The position numbers and the translations under genes were made by a program. Below, one piece after another: positions 43,986 to 51,583 of a DNA stretch of 64,000 nt. Source of the stretch: JBEKTY01 sp049515555. Lineage in GTDB: Bacteria > Planctomycetota > Planctomycetia > Pirellulales > Thermoguttaceae. The stretch lies in the NCBI GenBank assembly GCA_049515555.1, contig JBEKTY010000033.1, positions 5,533-69,532 on the forward strand, in the 5' to 3' direction. The notes below the pieces were generated by a model. It was not told the origin of the DNA and did not search any database. It saw nothing but the letters and a program-made list of their open reading frames with translations. How positions within the stretch are numbered: the first letter of the stretch is position 1; each line of letters starts with the position of its first letter.

Positions 43986-44507
43986 TTATCCCCACACGAC
44001 CGTCTCGGGATCGACGATGTGGCCGCAGTTGGGGCATGTGGGCTGGGACATCGAAACCTTCCCGTCCTCGCACCAGGGGCACATGTCTGTGTCCAGGAGC
44101 ATCTTGACATCCTTCCCAAGGGTCGCACCGCAATGGGCACAACTGAGATTCTGGAACTTGAAGTCCCAAACATCCCAGCATTTCGGGCAGCGGTCATGCG
44201 GCACCACCTGCATTTCCCCATCGACAATGTACCGCTGGGGCGTGGAATCGCTCCAGGTTTGATACGGCTTCTCACTCCCGAAGCCCGACATGCCCGTTTG
44301 TAGCAAGGGCAAAAATCGCTCTTTCTCCCGGTCGAACACGTCGACGTTCAGAACCAGGCTAACGGCATATCGGTCACCGATGGTCTTGTTCAATTTCGTG
44401 AGCAACCTGCGGAGCCCATCGGTGGGGGCCGCTCCCAGCAGAATGCCCACGGCCTCAGCGATCTCACCCACGATGGGATCGGCGGCCTCAAAAGTCTGCT
44501 TGTTCAT
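43986..44507 (-). CDS. Cytosolic protein with two zinc ribbons
   Basis: 173 residues from the ATG at 44507 (AAAGGG upstream). Residues 1-55 are helical (IVGEIAEAVGILLG, LRRLLTKLNKTIGDRY). The C-terminal half has four CxxC pairs: CPKC and CAHC (first ribbon), CPWC and CPNC (second ribbon). No signal peptide or membrane segment. I do not recognise a family; zinc-ribbon pairs of this type often mediate protein or nucleic-acid contacts. Encoded upstream of, and parallel to, the giant kinase-STAND gene, with its own promoter, so a functional link is possible but unproven. Confidence 0.7.
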   Translation of the reverse strand: MNKQTFEAADPIVGEIAEAVGILLGAAPTDGLRRLLTKLNKTIGDRYAVSLVLNVDVFDREKERFLPLLQTGMSGFGSEKPYQTWSDSTPQRYIVDGEMQVVPHDRCPKCWDVWDFKFQNLSCAHCGATLGKDVKMLLDTDMCPWCEDGKVSMSQPTCPNCGHIVDPETVVWG

Positions 44508-44540
44508 ACGGCAGCCCTTTCTGGTTGGGGGTGTCGGTAA

Positions 44541-44569
44541 ATTGTAGCCGGGAATGTGGCAATAGTCAG
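44541..44569 (-). promoter_or_regulatory. Promoter of the zinc-ribbon gene
   Basis: On the minus strand: CTGACT, 17-bp spacer, TACAAT (44546-44541), 34 bases before the ATG at 44507. Confidence 0.4.
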
Positions 44570-44723
44570 TATCTACCCAGGCGTAACCGCTACCTATCGT
44601 TCCCGGCGTGGAGCAGTGTTGTTCAAGCGGTGGTGCCGCAAGTGCAATGAACGGCGGTCCGCCGAGGTGGAGTCGCTGATAGCCGAAGTGGCACGGCTGG
44701 ACGAGCGTAATCGAGCGGCATAG
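44556..44723 (+). CDS. Possible 55-residue CxxC protein
   Basis: An open frame from GTG 44556 to TAG 44723 encodes a basic segment with one CxxC (FKRWCRKCNERRS) followed by an amphipathic helix (AEVESLIAEVARLDERN). It ends 29 bp before the next gene and its stop is followed by the same leader motif (GACTAATGTCC) that precedes the neighbouring small genes. No good ribosome site. Overlaps the divergent promoter of the zinc-ribbon gene. Weakly supported. Confidence 0.3.
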   Translation: MAIVSIYPGVTATYRSRRGAVLFKRWCRKCNERRSAEVESLIAEVARLDERNRAA

Positions 44724-44752
44724 TCCGACTAATGTCCTCTTGGAGACGACCA

Positions 44753-45085
44753 ATGATGAAACGGGCTTCAACGTTCTGGCTGGCGATGCTGGCGGTTATC
44801 GGAATCATGGCCCTCTGCTCTTTCGGCGCACCACCTGCCGAAGAGCGTGCCGCAAAGGCCACCTTCCTGGAACGGCTGAAGCTGGGGCAGCCGATAACCA
44901 TCACAGAAAAAGATGGCCGCTACGAAATCGGCATGTTCTCCAAGGACATGCGCCCGCTGGCCCACAACATCGTCGAGATCGGCCCGGACTACCTCGTCGT
45001 GCGTGACATCGTGGGTGTGACGGACACCGTGATTCCCGTCTACTCGATCAAGGCTGTCCGGATTCTTCGGCTTGGCGGCAAGTAG
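44753..45085 (+). CDS. Small secreted protein
   Basis: 110 residues from the ATG at 44753 (GGAG ten bases upstream). Signal peptide MMKRASTFWLAMLAVIGIMALCS; the Cys after SxC could be a lipobox-like site (IMALC), so it may be a lipoprotein. The mature part is small and beta-rich (ITITEKDGRYEIGMF, DYLVVRDIVGVTDTVIPVYSIKAVRIL), similar in look to short planctomycete proteins with an SH3-like barrel. Function not recognised. Followed after 36 bp by another small gene with a similar leader sequence. Confidence 0.65.
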   Translation: MMKRASTFWLAMLAVIGIMALCSFGAPPAEERAAKATFLERLKLGQPITITEKDGRYEIGMFSKDMRPLAHNIVEIGPDYLVVRDIVGVTDTVIPVYSIKAVRILRLGGK

Positions 45086-45121
45086 GCGACTGATGTCCTA
45101 TTGGTGACAAGGAGCGAAACA

Positions 45122-45481
45122 ATGCCACGTCTGAAATCCAAGCAATTGCTGAAAGCCAAGGAGCGATTCAGGGCGGCTGTCACGACCTACATCGTGAGTC
45201 TGGGTACTCGGCCTGGTATGTTCTACGACTACGAGCTTGACACGCCTGCCGGGCTGTTGCACGTCAGCGTCTACGATGACTGGGTTGCCACACGATTCGA
45301 CGACCCGGCCCGTGGAACGGAATTCACGAAGACCTGCGGGCGTTCAAGCAACCGCTACTCTGGTAAATGGAACTTCCATTTCGGCGACGGTACGGCGGAA
45401 TCGCTCGCTCCCGGAACGGTCCTTCCCCAACTTGATTACTTCCTGGATTGCCTGTTGCACTGGGAGGCCGTCGCCGCTTGA
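45122..45481 (+). CDS. Small hypothetical cytosolic protein
   Basis: 119 residues from the ATG at 45122 (AAGGAGCG ten bases upstream). A basic N-terminal helix (KSKQLLKAKERFRAAV) precedes an alpha/beta part rich in aromatic residues (GMFYDYELDTPAGLLHVSVYDDWVATRF, SGKWNFHFGDGT) and a final helix. No signal peptide or known motif. Lies between a secreted protein gene and the IS21 right-end fragment. Confidence 0.6.
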   Translation: MPRLKSKQLLKAKERFRAAVTTYIVSLGTRPGMFYDYELDTPAGLLHVSVYDDWVATRFDDPARGTEFTKTCGRSSNRYSGKWNFHFGDGTAESLAPGTVLPQLDYFLDCLLHWEAVAA

Positions 45482-45487
45482 AGACTG

Positions 45488-45724
45488 ATGTCCCAGCTAC
45501 GCAACCCAAGCGACAAAACCAATACATACGTTCCGCTGCGCCTACGGCCCCGACGGCTCCTCGACCGCTTCCTGCACCACGCCGAGATCATCACGATCAC
45601 AGGCCGCAGTTACCGGCTCCGCAACCAAGGCGGTCAAGCGGAGGAACCCAAAGGCAACGGCCAGGCATCCAAGGAAGGGAAGCGGTCCCGGCGGGAGCCA
45701 GCGGAGCCCCCGGCTGCGGAGTAG
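45488..45724 (+). pseudogene. istB 3'-end remnant (IS21 helper ATPase)
   Basis: The first 47 codons contain RRLLDRFLHHAEIITITGRSYRLRN, which matches the extreme C-terminus of IS21-type IstB ATPases (LLDRLxHHxxIIxIxGxSYRLR). All ATPase motifs are missing, so this is not a functional helper. The tail after residue 50 is low complexity and charged. The fragment ends 57 bp from the IS21 terminal repeats, the expected position for istB. Confidence 0.65.
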
Positions 45725-45832
45725 CAGAGCACTTGTCGATCCCCCGGAGGATCAGTTACATTACCAAGCATGGACCGAACTGGCTGGTTTTGAAGCGCCT
45801 CCCGGTGGCTGGTTTTGAAGCGCCCAGTGACA
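45725..45832 (+). mobile_element. IS21-family right end
   Basis: Two copies of the end repeat TGGCTGGTTTTGAAGCGCC (45781-45799 and 45806-45824), then the terminal CAGTGACA ending at 45832. Together with the istB remnant it marks the right end of an element whose interior is lost. The sequence beyond the end is aldo/keto reductase coding DNA. Confidence 0.72.
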
Positions 45833-46030
45833 CTCCTCGCTCACGCCCAACGAGTACACGTCGGCGGTGTCGAAGAAGTTGATTCCGGCCTCGACGGCCT
45901 TGCGGAAGAAGGGCATGGCCGCCTGTTCTTCCAAGACCCAAGGCCGCCACTGGGTGCTGCCGTAGCTCATACAGCCCAGGCAGAGGCGGGAGACTTTGAC
46001 GCCGGTACGACCGAGATACGTGTATTGCAT
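45833..46030 (-). pseudogene. Aldo/keto reductase N-terminal fragment cut by IS21
   Basis: From the ATG at 46030 (AAGGA upstream) the frame encodes a typical AKR start: MQYTYLGRTGVKVSRLCLGC, then AGINFFDTADVYSLGVSEE with catalytic Asp and Tyr. Homology stops at the IS21 terminus (45832); the frame continues a further 24 codons into the element. Unlike the AKR at 31338, this one keeps the Tyr. It was probably the last gene of the minus-strand carbohydrate operon, 106 bp after the SGNH hydrolase. The missing 3' part is not found in the window. Confidence 0.8.
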
Positions 46031-46136
46031 GGTGAAATGATCCTTGGAAATAGGAAAAAGGAGTGGTGGATTCTACCACATTGCGCTCTCACCGTCCCGC
46101 TTCATCCGACACTGCACATTCGCCTCGGACGGAAAC

Positions 46137-46814
46137 CTACTTGACGTTCTCCATGATCCGCTTCACCACCTGTTCTGCCTGGACGGCAACTCCCTTACCA
46201 TTGAAGTGGACGCCGTCGTTGGACCAGTATTCGGTATGGTGTCTCACCAGGCCATAGAGATCGTCAACGGGAATCCCCTCGCGGGCCACGATCCCCTCGG
46301 CGATCTTGTTGCGGGCCTCCACACGCTTGGTCCCTTCGGCGACCACGTCCAACTTCCCAGCCTGCCGCATCGGCGTGATGGTGGCCCAGATGAGCTTCGC
46401 CTTCGGGGCATGCTTGCGGATTGTGGCTACCAGTTCTGGGAATCCCCTCTCGTACTCGATTTCAGTGTAGCCCCAGCCGTGCAAGCCGTTGTTAAAGTGG
46501 ACCACGTTAAAGCGGCACTGGTCGAGCACCATCGCCACCTCGGCCAGCAGCGCTGGGTCGCCGATGGACTTCGATGTCGTCAGCCGGGCTACGGACACCT
46601 TGCCCTTCAACTCATCGGCGACGTTGGGGCCGTAGCCCCCGGTAATCGAATCGCCGATCAAGAGCACTCGGGGCAGCTTGGTGTCGTTGGCATCGGTGAT
46701 CCAGACGTTACACCACTCGACGCTTTCTCGGGAAATATGTGACTCCTGCGAGAAAGCCGCCGAGGCGGCCAGGGTCGTCGTCATTGCCAGGCAGTAATAG
46801 AAGAAGCGTTTCAT
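46137..46814 (-). CDS. Secreted SGNH/GDSL hydrolase
   Basis: 225 residues from the ATG at 46814 with a signal peptide (FFYYCLAMTTTLAASAAFS). SGNH motifs: block I LLIGDSITGG with nucleophile Ser56, block III HFNNGLHGWG (Asn), block V NDGVHFNGKG (Asp200, His203). The Gly of block II is in the KSIGDPALL region. Such enzymes remove acyl groups, often acetyl, from polysaccharides; this fits the glycan-degradation operon. Gap to the upstream peroxiredoxin gene is 13 bp, so co-transcribed. Confidence 0.88.
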   Translation of the reverse strand: MKRFFYYCLAMTTTLAASAAFSQESHISRESVEWCNVWITDANDTKLPRVLLIGDSITGGYGPNVADELKGKVSVARLTTSKSIGDPALLAEVAMVLDQCRFNVVHFNNGLHGWGYTEIEYERGFPELVATIRKHAPKAKLIWATITPMRQAGKLDVVAEGTKRVEARNKIAEGIVAREGIPVDDLYGLVRHHTEYWSNDGVHFNGKGVAVQAEQVVKRIMENVK

Positions 46815-46827
46815 TCCTCAGTTTCCC

Positions 46828-47319
46828 TCATGGTTGTGAATCGGATGTATCTTTGCGTTCGCGAACCAATTCCCGCACGATCTTCATTGCCTCGGCCACA
46901 TGCCGCTCCGCCGAGAAGAGCGCGCTGAAGACGTGGCGCACGATGCCCTGCTTGTCGATGACGTAGGTCACCCTGCTGGGCAGGACGCCCAGCGTCTTCG
47001 GCACCTGGAAGGCTTTCCGCAACGAGCCGTCCTGGTCGCTCAGCAGCAGGAACGGCAGCGCCCGGCCGGTGGCGAAGGTCCGGTGGCGTTCCGGCGAATC
47101 CGCGCTGACGCCGATGACCACGGCCCCCAGCCCGGTGAACTCCTCGAAAGCATCCCGGAAGCTGGACGCCTCCTTGGTGCAGACCGGCGAGCCGTCCATC
47201 GGGTAGAAGTAGAGCACGACGACGTGCTTGCCCCGATAGTCGGCAAGCCGCACCTGCTGGCCAGTGTGGGCTTGGGCGGTGAAGTCGGGGGCGGGCTGGC
47301 TCAGAAGCGGCGCAGTCAT
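46828..47319 (-). CDS. Peroxiredoxin, BCP/PrxQ-like, apparently one-cysteine
   Basis: 163 residues from the ATG at 47319, overlapping the stop of the preceding gene (ATGA); GGAGGAG lies 12 bases upstream. Thioredoxin-like fold with peroxidatic Cys47 in FYPMDGSPVCTKEA. The resolving Cys five residues later in BCP/PrxQ is Ser here and no other Cys exists, so an external thiol is needed. No signal peptide, unlike its neighbours. It reduces peroxides; its place in the operon may be incidental or protective. Confidence 0.87.
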   Translation of the reverse strand: MTAPLLSQPAPDFTAQAHTGQQVRLADYRGKHVVVLYFYPMDGSPVCTKEASSFRDAFEEFTGLGAVVIGVSADSPERHRTFATGRALPFLLLSDQDGSLRKAFQVPKTLGVLPSRVTYVIDKQGIVRHVFSALFSAERHVAEAMKIVRELVRERKDTSDSQP

Positions 47320-48629
47320 CTCGACCGTTTCTCCTCCGTGTTCGTAGGCTTCAGTCGGTCGCCACTTCCTCCTTCTCTCACTTCGACGGTCTTGAGCCAG
47401 TCGTCCCATGTGCCGATCAGTTCATCCTGGGCTTTACGTTCAATTCGTCCACCGGAAGAAGAACCCTCGGATGGACACGCCAAGCCACCGGATGGTCCTT
47501 TTCCCGAGAAACCGCCCCATATCTGCCACCCCGTCTCCTGATAATCATATTCTCCCACTGCACTGGAATTACGAGGATCGTTCTCGCCGGTCGCCGAGAA
47601 CAAAAGGCTGAGAATCCAGGCCCGTTTCTGGTCGGAAAGCGATCTGTCTCCGAGCGCTTCAATGAGCGCGGGGACCGCCTTGATGCCCATGCCGAGAAGC
47701 CTTCCTTCCGGCGCAGTGGGTGGCACGAACTTGTGGGCCCATTCGCCATAGGTCCCTGCAACGACCTTCAGCCGCTGCTTTGCATTGAGAGCCGCGATCC
47801 ACTCGGCAGCCTGTTTGTGCTCCCGCGCTGTCAATTCGATAACCAGAGGTCGCACAATTAGCGTGATGGGCTTCGACTGGCTGACGATCCGCCCATTGAT
47901 GTCCGATTCATCGGCAATGGCCCTCGTGTCGTGGTAGAGCACTTCCAACGAATACGTCCCCGGTTGGCGTATTCTGACAAAGCTGCCCACATCGAGCACC
48001 GTCTCCCAAGACTTTCCGTATTCGAGAATATCCTTCTGGTACATTCCCCCGCCATCCCACGACAGTCGTTCCTTGACCGGCAACTCTGTGCCCTTGCTGT
48101 TACGCGCGATAAGCCGCCAGCGCGCTTGCCGCCCGCTTCTATACTCTCCCCCATTCGTGAAGCCAACGACGGCCTTCTCGCAGTCCACGTTCTTTATCGC
48201 CACTTTCAGCCTTGGGAGCGACAGAGGGGTTCCCTCCAACGGTCCTTGCGACTCCAGTACCACTGCCAGCGGGTCGGGTTTCTTCTGAACGCGGCGGAGC
48301 GCGGTCAGCAGCTCAAGATTGTCGAGGCTGCCCGATTCGGTGTCGTCGCTATCTTTGGCAAGCTTGAATTTCTTCTTTACGAGAGCATTCAGCTTGGCGT
48401 CCAGGAACGCTTCCCACGTCTTGTCGCCACGTCGCACGATTTCATTGAGGCGAGGCTCGTAAAGAGAATCGTGGCGGAAACCAGAACTGTCGAGGAGCTT
48501 TTCGAGGGACTGTTTCAACTGCTCGTCTGAAAATGACTTGAGTCCTTACGCCCACGAAAGGCTGAAGGGAACTGGAATCGCAAGCAACAGTGCGAAGAGG
48601 GCAGCGGCAGGGAGGATTTTCTTCATCAT
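47316..48629 (-). pseudogene. Secreted protein gene with in-frame TAA after the signal peptide
   Basis: ATG at 48629 starts a signal peptide (MMKKILPAAALFALLLAI ... SLSWA) that ends with TAA at 48548-48546. The same frame then runs open for 409 codons (GLKSFSDEQLKQSLEKLL ...) to 47316. No clean restart with a ribosome site is evident; a TTG at 48518 is the first candidate. The mature part has a helical N-terminal segment, a beta-sandwich-like middle (LPRLKVAIKNVDCEKAVVGF ... GTYSLEVLYHD) and a C-terminal HEAT-like segment (GIKAVPALIEALGD). A promoter lies at 48688-48716. Nonsense mutation, sequencing error or read-through are possible. Family not recognised. Confidence 0.75.
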
Positions 48630-48687
48630 TGGGCGTGGGGGGGGAAGGGGGGAAACAGGTAAGCCACGATTACGGCATCCGTCGATT

Positions 48688-48716
48688 ATTATCCTGGCAG
48701 TATACCGTGAAATCAA
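48688..48716 (-). promoter_or_regulatory. Internal promoter of the carbohydrate operon
   Basis: On the minus strand: TTGATT (48716-48711), 17-bp spacer, GATAAT (48693-48688), about 58 bases before the ATG at 48629. Confidence 0.5.
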
Positions 48717-48801
48717 CCATGGTTCCCGGAGCTGGTCCGCACCTTGGCAAGTCGATGGCCGGGGACATCCAGACGCGATTACCGAATTGTCGGAACGTGA
48801 T

Positions 48802-50904
48802 CTAGCGAACTGGCTTGCCAAACAGAACGTCGGCCCACGCGGGAGTCAGTTCCCGTTTGAGGTTCAGCCGAAAGTTTCCCGTTGTCCTCCCGGAGTTCCC
48901 AATGAACCACACGGATGCCGTTGCAAAGCCACGATCTCCGCTCCGTGGTCCTGCGTTCCAGCCATCGGGTTGTTGTGTGATCACGGCATCCGCCTGGCAG
49001 ACTGCCGAGTTGACCAGGAGAACGCCCTTGCCTCCAGCCACATGGACCAGCGATGGGACTTGGTGCAGCCAGTTCCCCGCAATGGTCTGATAGAGGCGGA
49101 CATCCTCGCATTGATCCATGATGATGTAACGGGAAGACGCCTCGAATTGCAGGCCCAGGGCCGCCAGATGTTTGGCAGCGCGCAACACCAAAGCCGTGCC
49201 GTGATAGTGTTCCTGGGCCACTGCGTACAGCCACTTTCGACCGCTGGACGTTATCTCCAGGCCATCACCCGATGCCCCCGGATGCCAACCATTCTCGAAA
49301 AACCCGCCGCCGGAACCGCTGATTCGCCAGTTTAGCGTTTGGCTGCGACTGTCGTTGGCGAAAGTCGTATCGATCAACATCGACTTTTCCCCGGCGCGCC
49401 AGTCGCAGTAGATTCCGCCCGGGGTATCCATGTGGAATTGAAGGTGGCAGATCGTGGTCGTTGCCTCCGGGGAGTCGGGGATTCCGACCATAGCCTTGCG
49501 ACTGGCCGGATCACGGAAGCCGTCGCTGTCCGCCTTGAGCACCAGTTGTGACCACATCTCGCCGAACACCCGACTGCACGGTCGGAGCCGGAGCGTGTCG
49601 GAGATCAGGTAGGTGCCTTCCGGGATGAATAGCTCGTCGCGAGCGTCGATGGCTCGTTGCAACGCCGATGTATCATCCGCGCGACCGTCCCCCCTGGCCC
49701 CAAACTCGGCTACAGACCGCGCAGTGGCTGTCAGCGCGGGGTAATCCGGCGACGGCAGAGCCTTGGAGATCGCGGGCAGAACATCCGTCAGGTCATGTTC
49801 AGCCCCAGGCAGATCGCAGCCGTTCACCATGGCCGATCCACTCACCCAAAAACCAATGGTTGTCTGGCCCTGTGGCTTCGCAGACAACATCCCCTGGACG
49901 ATTTCTTTATTGCCACGAGAGGACACGCCCTGGAGCACCAACGAGGTGCCCGAGTTCTGAATCGCGCTTCCGCCAGCGATGTTTTCCAGCGAGGAGTCCA
50001 GCATGGTCACAGCGCCACCGATGGTGGCCACGGGCGCGGTGTCCTTCAGTTCCAAACCCAGTAGGCTGAAGTTCCAGACACCATGAAGCCACAGCGAGTG
50101 CTTACGCTGTCGCTCGAACCGTGCGCTCCGCAAGACCCACTGGCTCGTTTCGTCTACATACCAGCCGTAGTCTCCGCCGATCAGGTGCAGATGCGAAATC
50201 ACCCCACCCCCTCCCCACCAGATCGACTTCAGACATCCCTGGGCCGTCCCGGCGTCGATGGTAACGTGCCGCAGCGCGGTCTGCTGGGCCACAAGCCAGT
50301 AAATTCCCCATGCACCGGGGTTCCCGTCGCCGATCTTGATCTTCAGGTGCCGCAACGTAATGAAGAAGGTGTTGTTTGTGCTGCCGCCAAGCTGGTCGGT
50401 CCGGGTCTTCCAGTCCCGTGCTGCCGGATCGGCATTGTAACCGCCCGCCGTGACGAGCATCGGTTTCGGGTTAGCCGGGTCACCGAACCCCCTCGCCCCG
50501 TCCTTGAGAACAAGCGTCGGGGGATTGTTCGTATCTCCGGCCAGCATGGTTGCCCGCCAGACGATGAGGGTGTCGCTTACAAGGTAAGTCCCCGGCGGGA
50601 CGTAGACATTGGCTGGCGTTTTTTCCCGCTCGTGGCCCCGTCCCTCTTCCAATGCCCGAATGAATGCCTGCGTGTCGTCGTTGATCCCGTCTCCCTTCGC
50701 CCCATAATCGCGGACGTTGCGGAAGCCATGTCCGTGCGGCAATCGGGCATAGTCGTCCGCGAGCGCCGTGGCTTCGCAACAGGATAGTGCAAGGATCACG
50801 AGCATCAGCACGGCGATCCCGTGCTGCTTCAGCAGGTTCTCTACACGCTCGAATACGGATGCTGACATTGAAGGTTTCCGCGAAGCAGGAAACAACGTGC
50901 TCAT
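48802..50904 (-). CDS. Secreted tandem pectate-lyase-fold (GH55-like) protein
   Basis: 700 residues from the ATG at 50904, overlapping the stop of the upstream hydrolase gene (ATGA). Signal or anchor helix at residues about 28-48 (HGIAVLMLVILALSCCEATALA). Two copies of the Pectate_lyase_3 signature mark two right-handed beta-helices: VRDYGAKGDGINDDTQAFIRAL (about 62-83) and VAEFGARGDGRADDTSALQRAI (about 397-418), each followed by a PPGTYLVSDT or PEGTYLISDT strand. This two-helix arrangement resembles GH55 exo-beta-1,3-glucanases. Probably degrades or binds extracellular polysaccharide; catalytic residue not assigned. Confidence 0.87.
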   Translation of the reverse strand: MSTLFPASRKPSMSASVFERVENLLKQHGIAVLMLVILALSCCEATALADDYARLPHGHGFRNVRDYGAKGDGINDDTQAFIRALEEGRGHEREKTPANVYVPPGTYLVSDTLIVWRATMLAGDTNNPPTLVLKDGARGFGDPANPKPMLVTAGGYNADPAARDWKTRTDQLGGSTNNTFFITLRHLKIKIGDGNPGAWGIYWLVAQQTALRHVTIDAGTAQGCLKSIWWGGGGVISHLHLIGGDYGWYVDETSQWVLRSARFERQRKHSLWLHGVWNFSLLGLELKDTAPVATIGGAVTMLDSSLENIAGGSAIQNSGTSLVLQGVSSRGNKEIVQGMLSAKPQGQTTIGFWVSGSAMVNGCDLPGAEHDLTDVLPAISKALPSPDYPALTATARSVAEFGARGDGRADDTSALQRAIDARDELFIPEGTYLISDTLRLRPCSRVFGEMWSQLVLKADSDGFRDPASRKAMVGIPDSPEATTTICHLQFHMDTPGGIYCDWRAGEKSMLIDTTFANDSRSQTLNWRISGSGGGFFENGWHPGASGDGLEITSSGRKWLYAVAQEHYHGTALVLRAAKHLAALGLQFEASSRYIIMDQCEDVRLYQTIAGNWLHQVPSLVHVAGGKGVLLVNSAVCQADAVITQQPDGWNAGPRSGDRGFATASVWFIGNSGRTTGNFRLNLKRELTPAWADVLFGKPVR

Positions 50905-51527
50905 GTAGGCTCACGTTCTGGGGACCGGCACTCGGCCAGGAACTTCAACAGTTCCTCGTTGAACCTCGCCGGATCGCTCATGTAGGGCGCATGGCTGCCG
51001 CCGGGGATGACCAACATCCGGCCCTTCTGCACCGACCGCACCAGTAACTCGCCATCGGCCAGCGGGATCGTGCGGTCGTTCTCGCCCCAAAGAGCCAGCA
51101 CCGGAACTGTGATTCGCGGCAGGCGATTCTGGTAGGTTCTTATCCGCACGGGTGCTACGGCGACGAAACCGGCTACCCGCTCGGGATGCGCGGTGATCAG
51201 CGGAAACGCGAAACTACCGCTCATGGACGCGGCCAACAATACCGGGTGTTCGACCTTGAGTTGGTCGAGAAGCCCGGCCAGCCAGCTTTCCGGCAACTGC
51301 TGGCTGGCCGGAGACTTCCCAAAGCCCGGCAAGTCGATGGCGAAGGTCCGATACCCGGCGGACGCCAGCGCGTCGAGCGTGCCGATCTGTCGCCAGGTGG
51401 CCGACGAGAAGCTGGCACCGTGGAGCAGAACGACGGGCTTGCCGTCCTCCGGCCCTGCAACAAGGTAATGGACTCGGTCCCCGGCAACATCGGTCCACCG
51501 CGATCCGGTTTTTTCTTTATCCATCAT
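50901..51527 (-). CDS. ABHD14-like alpha/beta hydrolase
   Basis: 208 residues from the ATG at 51527, preferred because GGAGG lies ten bases upstream; a GTG at 51587 overlapping the kelch gene stop is the alternative. Fold landmarks: VVLLHGASFSSATW, IDLPGFGKSP, nucleophile elbow LAASMSGSF (Ser101, not the usual GxSxG but like the SPSLSG elbow of ABHD14), acid in ALWGENDRTIP, base in PGGSHAPY. Probably an esterase acting on acylated glycans or small esters. No signal peptide from this start. Coupled to the pectate-lyase-fold gene by ATGA overlap. Confidence 0.83.
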   Translation of the reverse strand: MMDKEKTGSRWTDVAGDRVHYLVAGPEDGKPVVLLHGASFSSATWRQIGTLDALASAGYRTFAIDLPGFGKSPASQQLPESWLAGLLDQLKVEHPVLLAASMSGSFAFPLITAHPERVAGFVAVAPVRIRTYQNRLPRITVPVLALWGENDRTIPLADGELLVRSVQKGRMLVIPGGSHAPYMSDPARFNEELLKFLAECRSPEREPT

Positions 51528-51583
51528 GGGCCGAGCCTCCAGGAGTTCCCGCGTACAGCCGGTCGCCTGCGCGTACGACCCCC

